Assembly (NCBI GenBank): GCA_016647705.1
Contig: JAENRU010000170.1
Coordinates: 124,001-188,000 of the forward strand
Length of the DNA: 64,000 nt
Origin: Eucommia ulmoides
Lineage: Eukaryota; Streptophyta; Magnoliopsida; Garryales; Eucommiaceae
Direction: 5' to 3'
The stretch's first letter is position 1, and every line of letters begins with the position of its first letter. The notes beneath the pieces are model-generated. The model did not search any database. It saw nothing but the letters and a program-made list of their open reading frames with translations, and was not told the DNA's origin. The position numbers and the translations under genes were made by a program. Of this stretch, positions 47,391 through 59,733 are shown piece after piece.

Positions 47391-50300
47391 TTCATTATGG
47401 TCTGTTTGGTTTGTAACTGCAAAAAACATTTGAAGTTTCTTTCTGCAATTGTAAAACTTTTGTCATCACATGTTTAAACTGTGGAGTGGTTTTGGTCTCT
47501 CTTTAACTCCAAAAGTTGTCTCATGAGATGAGGTTTTCCCTTATACTTATAATCTGATCACCAACTTCTTTCACATCTTTTATGGGATAAACCCAATAAT
47601 ACATATCGTGCTTTTGGTCGCCTAACCCTGGATCAGTCTCTCTCTCTGTGACTATTAAGCTACAGTTGATGTAATTTGGGTTCTATTACCAGTGTAGGGT
47701 GGTCTTGGACCTCTCTAAATCCCAAAAATTAGCTCATGAGGTGAGATTTTCTCTCACACTTATAACCTGACTATCAGCCCATTTCACATCCAATGTGGGA
47801 TAAACCCAATACAAACTGATTTTTTATCATGCACGCATAGAAACCTGATAGAATCCCACATCAAATCTGCGAAACTTGCCAAATAGTCTATATATGAAAG
47901 GAGTTAACCACTCCACCTGATATCATATGGTTTTAAGTTGGAACCTCTTAACATGGTATCAGTGTTAGATTTAGAAAGTCTCGTTTGTTTGTCCCTAATT
48001 GTTTAAATATTTGTCTTGTCTCTTCTGTTGTTTAATTGCATCATGTACAGGCGGGATTGCACGTGAGGATAGTTGTTAGAATCCCACATCGAATTTGTGA
48101 GTCTTCCCAAAGTAGTCTATATTGAAAGGAGTTACTCCACTTATCATATGGTTTTAAGTTGGAACCTCCTAACAAAAACTATGGTTAAATTGCACTTTGA
48201 ACCTCGAATTTTAATTCTAGTCTTAAGTTTGTGTCTGAGATGACCAATATCGTTTCGACACGATTTTATAAACTTTTAGGGGTGTAATATTTGCTATAAT
48301 TCAAAATTTATGGTGCAAGATATAACCAAGTCTAAACTTATGGGTACAAAGTGTAATTCTTGAAAGGTGATTTAATGCAGAAAAAATTCTACCAATTGTC
48401 AAGAATCAACACTTGCTCCTGTGTACTCTCCTCATATCCAATTCCCTTGCAATGGAGGTATATATATAAACACATATACATATCTATACATATATATACA
48501 TATATATATGAATAATGGCCTTTCCAATATTCCTTGATGCCCTCCTTCCAGCATATGGGGTGCTAGTGTTTATACCTATACCTATACATATATATATATA
48601 TACATATATATATTATATGAATAATGTGTTTTTTTTTTAATTTCTTTCTTTTTTCCAACCAAGGCCTTGCCAATATTCCTTGATGCCCTCCTTCCAGCAT
48701 GGGGTGCTATACTCATATCAGTCAGCCTCATACTTGCGTTTGGAGAGGTAAAATAAAATATTTTTGTTTTTTTTTTACCCGTTTGGCGGTTCGTTTGAGA
48801 CACCTAAAACACGGTTTTAAAATTTTCAAAAACAGATAATCCCTCAATCGGTGTGCTCCCGGTATGGATTGAGCATAGGTGCAAAGCTTTCGGTCCTTGT
48901 TCGATTGCTTCTTGTAGTGTTCTTCCCATTAGCTTACCCTATCAGTAAGGTAAGACATGGATTATTAGTGAAATTCAACTAAAAAATTTAGTTTCTATGA
49001 GAAATCTATATATTGGTTTATTTTAATTGGTATTTTTCTAAATAAAACGTGGTTTTTTTTTTTGTCTAAAATTTAGTTACTTGATTTTCTTCTGGGAAAA
49101 GGGCATTCTGCTCTTCTAAGGAGAGCAGAATTGAAGACTTTGGTGGATATGTTAGGGAACGAGGTAAGGCACTCATTGTTTGTAGATCATAAATTGTGGG
49201 GTTTTTTTCCCTTTCTAGAAAGAACTTGGAATAGAAACAAAAATTTGGAAACAATTTTGTTTTATAAATCTGGTAGTAGAATATAAATAGATTAGTTTGG
49301 TTCCCATATTTTTGTTCCTATTCTTACTTTCTCCTCACTGAATTGCATTTTATACCCCAGTGGTATTTCCGTCATCACGTACTCCTGTGGTTCAGATTTA
49401 AGTGTAACGATTAAATAATTAATAAAATGTTACGAAATAACAAACTAACCCTCATATCCGACCCGCCACAAAAAGCAAAGGAGCCTCACCCAACAATATA
49501 AATATCAATTAATATTATGATTTATTATTTTTTTATTTTTTGAGGTTTGATCGTTAATTTTAACAGAAAATGTAAATGTTGCACTTTAGTCTGAACCACA
49601 TAGGATAAGTGCTTATACTTACAAAAATACCAGAGAGTATAAAGTGCAATTCAATCAAACACGAGTGGGAAAAATGCCCTTAACCAAAAAAAGAAGATAA
49701 ACATGGCCTTAGTTTTTAGCCTTTATATTGTGCAATTTTTATTATTATTTTAATGTAGGCTGGAAAAGGTGGAGAATTAACACACGATGAAACTACTATA
49801 ATCTCTGGCGCTCTGGATTTGACTCAAAAGATTGCTAAAGACGCTATGACGCCCATGTCTAAAATCTTTTCACTCGATTTGAATTCCAAACTCGATGAGT
49901 ATGAGATTTTGCATATCTTTATGCATAATATTAATTTTTTGGCACTGAGCTTTAATGATTTCATAATTCTTGACATGTCTTTATGTTTAGGAATACAATG
50001 AATCTCATAATCAACAAAAGACATAGCCGTGTACCAGTCTATTCTGGGGACCCCACTGATATAATTGGCCTTATTCTGGTAAGCACTAATTAAAAAAAAA
50101 AAAAAATGGACATAAATAGGCGACAAAATGTTGTGTCTTGGTAACGCGCATACGATTGTTTGCCAAAAATTTCAAACCAAGAAAATTATATAATTTAAAT
50201 AGTAATTATATATTCATTTGTTTTCATGAATTTTAGGTAAAAAATTTATTCAAATGTCGCCCTGAAGACGAAACACCGATAAAAAATCTGACAATAAGGA

Positions 50301-51426
50301 TGATCCCCAGGTAATTTAGGTTATGTTTGGTTTGCAATATGATTTTTTTCCCTCTTGAAAACAGTGTTATTCTAGTAAGAAAAAAAACAAAAAAAAAACT
50401 TGTCTTGACACGTTAAAAAATGATACAAAAATTATGAGTCAGTGAAACGCAAAAAATAGTATTACAATTGAGAAAAAGAAAAATGAAACACTGATAAAAG
50501 GTCTGACTATAAGAATGATCACCGGGTACTCAATTTAGGGTTGGTATAACATAAATATGATTTTGGTCATAATTTTCTACATGAAATAACTTGCTTAGCC
50601 AGTGAAAAAAATCGGTGCCACAAAACTCCTGCTATCCAAAGGATCCGGAGAAGGATTAAATTGGTAATTTTATTTTGAGCAGGGTCTATGATACTACACC
50701 ATTATATGATATATTGAATCAATTCCAAAAGGGGCACAGCCATATGGCAGTTGTGGTGAAGACTAAAGTTGATCTGAAGAACACAAATTCTATTTCAACT
50801 CAAAGATGGCAAGAGGAAGCAGGTTAGATATGTTCTATTCAATTTCAGGTCATTATCTTTCATTTCTCTCAATTGAGTCCCCAAATTTTTTTAATTTGGA
50901 GTAATTTAGGTTATTTTGTTAGTTTCCGTCAACAGAAAATGGACGGAATCTGCAAGTGACAATTAGGAAGGACCAATTTGCAATCAATTAGGAATTTAAA
51001 GGATTAAATTGATACCTATTTGCAACTATCCCAAAACTTTAGGGACTGAATTTGAAAAAAACGATTTCCAAATCAGATGAAGAAATCATTGGGATCATTA
51101 CCATGGAAGATGTTTTGGAGCAACTGCTACAGGTTAGTAGGGTTGGTTACTGTTTCTGTTCTCTGATTTTTGTTCCCGCTCCTAAAATTTTTAAGATTAG
51201 TATACAGAAGCACATTTGATAAATATGTTTTTGTTTCCAAAATTTTAAGAGTATTTTGGAATTATTTTTTGAATTTCTTAAAAATCTGAGAAACAAAAAA
51301 TGTTGACTCATGTTCACTCTCACAAAACTATTCTCACCATGCCACGCCAGATTCCACCACCACATCGATTAAAAAATATGTATATTTATTGTCATACATT
51401 GAAAGAAGAAAAACAAATCTTGCAAC

Positions 51427-51478
<52 letters not shown>

Positions 51479-53654
51479 AAAACAATTTCAGAATAATGGT
51501 CGTTAACAAATATATTTTTATTTACGGAATACTCCATAATAGAAACGTGATTCTCATCTCAGTTTATTAGGAATAGAAGCAGAAAAGCACAAACCAAACG
51601 CCACCTAGGTTCATATTAATTAGTTATATTACACTTTTGACCCTTAAAGTTTGAGGGTAATGTTATTAAATACCCCCCAATTTTCCATAAAAGTCGAAAG
51701 CTCCGCTTGCGTCCTGTCATCACTGTAAATTTCATTTGGAAAAAATCCAGACAAGTTAACTATTGGATTAAAATGACACGAGAACATCTAAATCAGAACT
51801 ACAAGGACTAAAGTGAAATTCAACTCAAAATATAAGGGCCGAAGTGTATTTTTCATATGACTTTTTTACCCTTCTTTGTGCTTATATTTTTATATGTTTT
51901 TGTTATTGGAAGGAACCAATATTGGATGAAACAGATGAGTATGTTGATGTCCACAACAAGTGAGTTTTTAACATTTTTTTTGCATTAATTGTCACTTAAG
52001 GTCTTGTTTGGTTAGCACTATTTTATCCTTTTAAATTTATGTTTTTGTTAACATAAAATAAAGAGTTCGAACCCGAGACAATCCATGTTATTTTGATAAA
52101 TATCAAAGATATCTCTTGTCATTTTTATAATACTTGAGACATTTGTTCTCTTTTCAGTTTAATTACCTAAGACACCTTTAATCACATTTTATTGACAAAA
52201 ATACATTCGTAACATAATTTTATTTATTGTTTATTTTGTATGTTATAATTTTTATTATATTTTTTACTCTCTCTCCTCCTCTCTTTGTTTTTTTTTTTTT
52301 TTTACTTTTATTTTGTATTTTTTATATTTATATTTTTATTTTATTTTTCGAATGGCATTCGTAAAAAATTTAAAAAGATCGAAAGTAATGATCTAGAAAA
52401 CAAAACGCATAAAATAAAAAATAACAAAAAAAATAGAAAATAGGATTTGAAAAATAAAAATGAAATTTAAAAAAAAATAAAAGTAAAACAAAAAAAAATA
52501 ATGAAAATGAAATAAATAAATAAATATATATATTTTTTAAAATTTAAGTTTTCTTTTTCTTTTATTTATTTATTTTTTGTTTTCTAGTTTTATACTTTTT
52601 AATTTTTTATCTTCTATAAACACCATTTACAAAAGCAAAAAATATCAAAATAAAAAATAGAAAACAAGAAAGAGTAGAAAGTATATATATATATATATAT
52701 ATAATAAAATAAAAGAATAAAAAAAATGTTACAAGAGTATTTTTGTTAAAAAAAAAAAGTGATAAGAGGTATTTGAGATATTGTAAGAATGATAAGAGGT
52801 GACCTTGGTATTAGTTGAAATGGTTGAAGGTGTCTCAAGTATAAATTCTAAAAAAAATACAAATTGGATGCCTGAATATCTCTCTCTCTATCTAGCATCA
52901 AAATCAAGATGATGGCTAGGGCATCACCGCCGGTGTTTTCGTATCGTCAGAGTCCTGTCCGATCGCCTATTTCTCCATACATACAATCACCATTTGTGAG
53001 ACCATCTCCATCAAATTCTCCATACATACAATCGCCATTTGTGAGACCATCTCCATCAAATTCACCATCTGCATTCGCTAAACCTAGTAGCACCTCGCCC
53101 TCCTCCTATCAAGTAAGTTTATGTCTTCTTTTAAGGTGCGTTTGTTTGGGTAGTAAAATTGATGGATAAGAAAATGAAAAAGGGAAATAAGATGGAAAAT
53201 GAGAAAAAAAAACTTATTTGGTATATATGGAAATTCTGAAGAAAAAGAAAATAGGAAGGAAAATACATAATTTTTTAAGTAAATTGTTTTCCTCTCTAAT
53301 CTGGGAGAAAAATAAGGGAGAATTTTTTAAGAGTAGATAAAAATTATAATTATATCTTTGTTAATCGAATTTTTAATTTATTTTTCATTATATGAGGGTA
53401 AAATAATAAATTATAATTATTTTTCTTTCATTTTGTTTTTTATTTCTAACCAAATAACACTAGACAAAATAATTTTCAAAATAAATAAAAATATTATTCT
53501 CTAATTTTTCTTTTCCGCGACATTCGAGCCAAATTAAAAGTTTTTTGAAATGGAAAACCAAACATAACGTAAATAATAATAATTATTTTTTAATTATTTT
53601 ATGCAGGTATCGAGAAAATCATATGAGAAGTTGAGAAAGGCAGGAGACTTCTAA
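47071..53654 (+). CDS. CBSDUF5: DUF21/CNNM-type membrane protein with CBS domains
   Basis: Thirteen exons: 47071-47251, 48381-48457, 48664-48747, 48836-48949, 49077-49163, 49759-49898, 49991-50078, 50237-50310, 50683-50822, 51077-51132, 51913-51959, 52896-53112, 53607-53654; 450 aa. The N-terminal DUF21 domain (about 10-180) has membrane segments near 13-40, 88-112 and 130-150, with the [11 protein letters not shown] and [16 protein letters not shown] family motifs. A CBS pair follows (about 200-260 and 265-345, the second including HSHMAVVV and [15 protein letters not shown]). The C-terminal tail is Ser/Pro-rich with [15 protein letters not shown] present twice. It matches Arabidopsis At5g52790 in order and motifs, though that protein is near 500 aa. 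Homologs in animals (CNNM) and bacteria (CorC) act in magnesium transport, so a divalent-cation role is inferred. Cellular membrane unknown. Confidence 0.94.
47350..47387. repeat. Poly(T) run
   Basis: About 38 consecutive T in intron 1 of the DUF21 gene; prone to slippage and to assembly error. Confidence 0.95.
47480..47813 (-). mobile_element. TRIM retroelement in DUF21 intron 1 (first)
   Basis: Terminal repeats at 47480-47603 and 47693-47813; on the minus strand they begin TGTATTGGGTTTATCCCACA and TGTATTATTGGGTTTATCCC. The internal part starts with CTGGTAATAGAACCC (complement of 47678-47692), close to the initiator-tRNA primer site. The repeats are diverged (many mismatches), so it is old. 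No clear target duplication. No coding capacity. Confidence 0.7.
47846..48174 (+). mobile_element. TRIM retroelement in DUF21 intron 1 (second)
   Basis: Terminal repeats at 47846-47953 and 48074-48174, beginning TGATAGAATCCCACATC and TGTTAGAATCCCACATC and ending in CTTAACA/CCTAACA. A primer site TGGTATCAGTG follows the first repeat directly. The flanks AAACC and AAAAC are only a near match. It is a non-coding TRIM, 32 bases from the first TRIM and in the opposite orientation. Confidence 0.82.
48185..48359. repeat. Inverted-repeat element, TTACACTTTG family
   Basis: Left end TTAAATTGCACTTTGAACC; right end, read inward, GAATTACACTTTGTACCC. About 175 bp, ending 21 bases before exon 2 of the DUF21 gene. 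Confidence 0.5.
48518..48560 (+). pseudogene. Partial duplicate of DUF21 exon 3 inside intron 2
   Basis: It repeats the first ~43 bases of exon 3 (48664 onward), with a TTG to TTT change and a two-base TA insertion in the GCATGGGG region. Flanking 'tatatgaataatg' is also present before both copies. The copy lacks the polypyrimidine tract and AG acceptor of the true exon, so it should not be spliced in. Confidence 0.8.
49339..49653. repeat. Inverted-repeat element in DUF21 intron 5
   Basis: Left arm TGAATTGCATTTTATACCCC; right arm, read inward, TTGAATTGCACTTTATACTC. Both continue with TGGTATTT and TGTGGTTCAGA blocks. About 315 bp; MITE-like. Confidence 0.65.
51140..51608. repeat. MITE of the GGCGTTTGGTTA family with internal poly(A)
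   Basis: Left end GGGTTGGTTACTGTTTCTGT; right end AAACCAAACGCCACC, an inverted pair. A run of about 48 A at 51430-51477 interrupts the middle. It lies in DUF21 intron 10. Confidence 0.65.
51625..51852. repeat. Inverted-repeat element, TTACACTTTTGACC family
   Basis: Left end ATATTACACTTTTGACCCTT; right end, read inward, AAAATACACTTCGGCCCTTA. About 228 bp, in DUF21 intron 10, next to the preceding MITE. Confidence 0.5.
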
Positions 53655-54646
53655 ACTTAAATAAAATATTAAGGTAGTGTTTGGGAGTATGGAATTGAAA
53701 ACTTTACGTGCGGTTAGAAAATTCCATGCAACCAAACACTGCCTAAAAGAAAATGTCAAAGTCCATAAAAATATGGCATTGGGAAAAAAAACATGTAATA
53801 ATTGTTGAACATCTCCCTTTTTTTTATGATAATTAATTTAGATGTTTGCTTCACAATAAAAATTTAACCACGCTCTTCTTAAATTTGATGACAGATTTTT
53901 TAACTCGTTAAAATACAATTATAAAGAATAATTCAAAAACACATCAGATATTCAACAAAGCACAAAATATGATCAAAGATATTCAATAAAGTAACATGAT
54001 CATAATAACAATATTCTCTCCCTATATTAGCGCAATATTTAGGCAAACAAATCCTAAACATTAACTAACTTATTTAAGCTCAAACATGGTTCTCCCTTTA
54101 TATATTCCCCTTTTTGCAGTCAATTCAATTCATTAAAGATATTCAATAAACATCAACATATACTCTTCTCCTTTGTCATCTCAAAAAATGGGGAAGGGGA
54201 ACCAAAAACATCACTTTTAGTATGCAATTTTCCTCTATGTAATTGTAAACAAGCAAATTCATGCATAGGAGAATAAACTTAAGACAATCATAACATTTTA
54301 ACCATGTAACATGAAATTATATAATTTTAATTATTCAACATGCCTTATTTATGATACTGATTAATATCTTCCCTATAGATAGAATCAAGAAACATGTAAT
54401 CTTTAATGTACTAGGATAGAAAACATATTTCAATAATAATTTATGAATTTGTCAATCATAAATCTAATGCATGTTTTTATTACGGTTACGATTAATACTT
54501 AGAATTCAATATATGAATGCATTATATAATTCATTTATGATTTAAATAACCGTAATATTTCTAAATCACCTAACATGTTTTAAAATCAAACATATGATCA
54601 CTATTTTATATAAATACATAAAAACATGTTAATACGCCTTAACTAA

Positions 54647-55276
54647 GGTTGTATTTGGGCAAGGGATTTGACAAATCCCTTGTTTCGATAGAACAAAAAC
54701 AATAGAACAAAAAACAAACATTACCTCAATTGGAAGAACTATGAACACTAAAACGAAAATGGAAACATGAATAGAAATTAGAAATCTGGATACCCCACAA
54801 AATTAGAACCCTAAATTGAGAATCACGAAATTAGAACCCTAAATTGAGACCCCTAATTAGAAATTGAGAACCCTAATAAGAAATTGGAAGCCTAAATTGA
54901 GAACCCTAATCAACAATACCCCACAAAATTGAACCCTAAACTCTTACCTGAAGACGAATGATTGATGAAGGAGATGGTGAAGACGAAGCTGCGACGACGA
55001 CGAAGACCAGCGATGACGACGAACGAAGAAGACGACGAAGCTGCGACGATCAATGAACGAAAAAGCGATGAAGATGATCGATGAGTAAGAACGATTTGTC
55101 AAATTCTATCTGTTTCAAAGGGATTTCAAAATCCCTTTTTTTGCCATTTTTTTAAGTTTAAAAGATTTTACAATTTCTTCCCTCCTAAAACTCAAACAAG
55201 AAATTTGTCTAAAGAGGATTTTAAATCCTCTAAATAAATGAAATTCTCCCTACAAATCCCTTATCCAAACACAACC
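54647..55276. repeat. PIF/Harbinger-like MITE with TAA target duplication
   Basis: 630 bp flanked by TAA on both sides (54644-54646 and 55277-55279). Terminal inverted repeats are GGTTGTATTTGGGCAAGGGA and, read inward from the right, GGTTGTGTTTGGATAAGGGA. The interior holds direct repeats of 'aattgagaaccctaat'-like sequence and a GACGA-rich patch at 54960-55090. No transposase. Confidence 0.8.
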
Positions 55277-55584
55277 TAAATGTGATTTTTAGAATCACTA
55301 TGCAATTTTTCTAAGACAAAAAGTGAACGCATCTTTTAAAATAGGTTTTAGAAACAATTATCAACTTACCTATTTGGCAAGTCGAGAATTTTCCTCTTTA
55401 ATAAATTCAATAAATTTAAACTGCGAGGGGTTAGAAGTACCTCTTCTATCTTTCGAGACAACTTTGTTTTTTACCTCATTTGTACCAATAATTTATTTGA
55501 GTGCACTATTCTTCTTGTCATGTCCGTATTCTCTTTGCTTTTGATAATTGTCATTTGATTCATTAATGATTCCTTTTACACGTA

Positions 55585-56503
55585 TCACTCGTGGCTTCCT
55601 GGTGATATCCCATCTTGGTTTTGGTATATCTTCTCTATTTGCACATGTCTCTTGTGGTTTCTTTGCAACTTCACATCTTGGCTTTGGTTAATCTTTTCGC
55701 TTTGCACGCGTCGTTTGTGGATCCTTGATGACTTCTTGTCTTGCCTTTGTTCTTTTGGGTTTACTCTTGACATTATGTAACTCTGCATAAGACATTTCAA
55801 TAGCTCTTTTTGGTATCCATTTTATTTTGAATTCATTTTTGTTAGACATAAACTTAGGGTTCCTAAACGGACAATATACTTTAAAATGCTCAACCCTATT
55901 ACAATAATAACATCTCAATTTCAATAGATTATCATAAAAAGCACGAGATGTAAAACATGAATCATTTCTAAAAATAGCAACATTACAATCATTGGCTTGT
56001 GATAACGGATGAGACGATAAAACGTATACACTTTCATAGATTGTTTTAAAACATAAAACAGACTTGAGGTTGGATTTTGATTTTTTAAAATTTTTCTTAA
56101 ATAAATTGATTTTTGATTCAAGATCTGACATTTATTTAGAAATCATGTCAAAATTATTTTTTAAAACTCTGTTTTCATTTTCAAGAAAATTCACTTTAGA
56201 GAGCAAATTATTAATTTAAAAAACGACGTCCAAAAACTCTTTTGTACTATAATAATAATCCAAATACAATTTCGATTTTCAAACAATTTTTCCTCCATTT
56301 TCAAAAGAATCATTTTTTCTTTTTAAATTCAATCTCTCTTTAGTAAAAAGTAATGTGAAATAAAGTAATTTTTCCATGATAATATGAACATTTTCATTAT
56401 CTTTATCTCCATCACCACCATTAACATCACAAGAATCATACATCACATTATCATATAGAGATCTATCACCATCAAAAGAGAATACACAAAAAATATCATT
56501 CAT
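55585..56503 (-). pseudogene. Degraded Copia gag remnant
   Basis: The minus-strand frame from 56131 contains CYYCNRVEHFKVYC (C-X2-C-X4-H-X4-C zinc knuckle) followed by KIKWIPK, the order seen in gag of Sirevirus-like Copia elements. Stops interrupt the frame upstream and at 55688. A primer-site-like GGGAATCAGAGT lies just upstream on the minus strand near 56555-56570. No protease, integrase or polymerase follows, so most of the element is lost. Confidence 0.65.
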
Positions 56504-58077
56504 GGTGTGTGCACGCGACCGGTTTAACTAGGATGTTAAGCCTAACAAGCTAAAACCAACTCTGATTCCCAAGAGGGGGTGTGGGGTGAATTGAGTAGTT
56601 ATAAAAATTAAAACAAATTCTTATCTTTCAACACTTAAATATTCAAATAATTAATTTAATTATAAATTAATTATTATCTTTATATAACAGTGGATAAGTG
56701 TATGAATCTAGGTGCACACCCAAACAACAAGAAATAAAGAAAATAAATAATGCAGTACACACCGATATATCATAGTTCTCCAAACTAATCTTGGCTAATC
56801 CAGCTCTTCGAGCCCCACGAAGATTCGCACCCACTAAACCATTAGATTCCTTTAATAGGTAGGAATCAAACATTTATACAATGATTCTTTTACAGGCTCA
56901 GAATCAACCTTTACAATTTTCTTTTCACAGGCTAAGAAAAAATATCTATCTTTTTAACAGGTCAAAGACTAACCTAATTCTTTTATACCTTAAGAAAATA
57001 ATCAAACTTCACCAAAAACATTCCAAGTATCCTTTTTCACCGGTAAGGATGCAACTGTTATAATTTACACAATTTTAATTCTAATCAGGAAGAATCACGC
57101 ATAACTTTTTTCAAGGAAAAATAGTAACTTAACATTTTTGTACCTTAGGTAAAGATTAAACCTCAATTTCTTTACTGGAGAGATTGAAACCCTTGCTACC
57201 CCCGACTAAATACTCTCAACAGTATCTAATCCGCACAAACTCACCAATTACGAAAATCGAAAAGTTTCTTCCTATTCGAAACTTCTACCACCTCAAATCA
57301 ATTAAACTTAATAAATGTCCCGAATTTACTAGTGATAGAATTTTACGTGAGGAAATAAAAATTCGATTATAAAAAAATAATACGAGTATCACAAAATTGA
57401 GCACGTAATCAGATTATCACATAAATCGTTTTTAAAAGAATTTTTATATTTTTAAAGTTCAAAAACGATTTCGCAAAATTTTATATCCAATTAAGTAGTA
57501 ATAATACATAATCACAATAAAGAACAAAAACTTGAAATAATCTCACCAGGAAAACACCGAAAGACTGAAAATGAATCACAAGACGGCTTAGATCGATGAC
57601 ACTAAATCACTTAGCGCTTTTAACTCAAGAACTTCAATTACAGAATAATCTCACAATGATCGCTCAATAAAATATCATAATGATAACTCTTAGAAAGCTT
57701 AGGAACAACTAGTTCTTGATGTAAGTAAGATCTGATATGTGAAATTCGCAAGTCTATTTAAGCTGATTTGAAACATACCCTATAACGGCTAGTTTTCACA
57801 TGTTATAACAATTAAATGCACATATAGACTCCATATATCAATATCATTTAATCCTGGTAAATTTTACTTAAATATGACTTTTAAAATATTCAATTTAGTC
57901 CCCAAATTATTTCTCAATCTCAAATTATAAAGATAGGAAGTATTAAATTAACTAAATTGAGAAACACTTTAATTTAATGTACCATATCTATAGGGATATC
58001 TAAATAAGAGTAACATATCTTCAATATATCCAAATCACTAAAATATCACAATCAGATAAGCAAATAACGTGTCATAC

Positions 58078-58135
58078 CCCTCCCCGGGCCCCCATCGCCC
58101 GAGGCCGGGCGTGACGTCGACTTGACGTTACCTGA
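58078..58135. repeat. GC-rich LTR-start-like patch
   Basis: Sequence from 'gtcataccccctccccggg'-like to 'gacgttacc' is strikingly GC-rich in AT-rich surroundings. It has a short hairpin, GCCCG-AGGC-CGGGC, then GTGACG. Many plant LTRs begin in this style, so it may be one end of a solo LTR; the other end was not found. Confidence 0.35.
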
Positions 58136-59293
58136 TGGATTAACAAATATACATATATACATATATATACACGCGTTGCTATACTTTTTCTTTTTTTCCA
58201 AAAATATATTTACTCACTTCAAAATTCGGGAATACACATGTCTCAAATATTCACAATAAAACCACAAACAAAAAAAATTGAACCTTTCACGGTTCATACC
58301 TATCCATCCAACCCTCCAAAACGACTCTACCTCCTGACTCTACCTAGTGCCAGTAGTGGATCTGTCTCTAGCTGCGGTACCTGAAACTAAATATTTTATC
58401 GGTGTACTGTCTTCATAAGATAAAAATATTTCGTGAATCAAGTGTATTTATCAAATACTATCTTTCAAATATAATATAAATATAACCGCACACTAAGTCA
58501 AAATAAAATTTCACGATCATCATTGCAACAAGATAACGTATCCAAATAAACCAATCTAAATATTTCGATATATAATAAAATACCGCACTCATATTTTCCT
58601 ACTAGCCATAGGATCATTTCACCTCACGATCAAGAGTTATGACATTACCGTAATCTGTACAACTGTGTCATCTAAAGTGGCTATCAGTGCCAGGGCCATT
58701 TAATATTCCCAATGGTAGAGGCAGCCACCTACAGGATTTGCACTCTTGACAGGTCAACATATATCCATACTGCAAGACTTGCCTGACAGGTAACAACATA
58801 TCCATATCTTGCAGGATATGCCCTTCTGACGAGAAGACAACTATGGTATAGTCGGATAATAAAAATCATTTCTCACATTTAAACATTTACTTGATCCGCG
58901 TAACGTTATAAAATAATCAATTTTAATAAACTTTTTTTTTTTTTTTTTTCATATTTTAGTACAAAAATATAATTTAACAATTTACATAGAAGACAATACA
59001 CTCATCTCAATTTTTACGCTACTATCGTCCGAATGCTACTTGGGCGGCGGCACTTGTGAATCTAACAATCAAAAGGCCTAAACTAAGAATTTATTTAAAA
59101 TAATCTACTATACAATGCGTGACCTTAAAATGCAAATTTTCCCATTTTCAAAATTTTGATTATACGAAATTACTACACACCTCATTTTCCATGTCAATAT
59201 TACCTGTATGAAAATTATTATAGTAACGATTACAAAAATTTCATGTTAATAATTTAATTTGTTGAAAAATATCGATCGATTGTTAAAAAATTT

Positions 59294-59697
59294 ATTAGTC
59301 GACGAAATACTAAAAATTATTATTTTAATAAAATTTACAATTTTTATTTTAAATTGTATTATTCGAAAATTAGATTTATCTATGCATACTATATTTCTCG
59401 AACCCACATATATTTTTGGCATATAATTATACATACACTCATGTCCGTACCAATAGTCTCATAAATTAAATGTGATATATATTTCATTCTAACATTTTAT
59501 TAGTTGACGAAATACTAACAATTATCATTTTAATAAAATTTACAATTTTTATTTTAAATTGCATTCTTCGAAAATTAGATTTATCTATCTCTACTAAATT
59601 TCTCGAACCCACATATATTTTTGGCATATAATTATACATATACTCATGTCCGTACCAATAGCCCTATAAATTAAACGTGATATGTATTTCATTTTAG

Positions 59698-59698
<1 letters not shown>
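59294..59698. repeat. 205 bp tandem duplication
   Basis: Two adjacent copies, about 59294-59498 and 59499-59698, share 'gacgaaatacta', 'ctcgaacccacatatatttt' and 'ctcatgtccgtaccaatag' blocks with roughly 90 percent identity by eye. Non-coding. Confidence 0.85.

Positions 59699-59699
<1 letters not shown>

Positions 59700-59732
<33 letters not shown>
59700..59732. repeat. (TA)n microsatellite
   Basis: About 16 TA units directly after the second copy of the 205 bp duplication. Confidence 0.92.
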
Positions 59733-59733
<1 letters not shown>

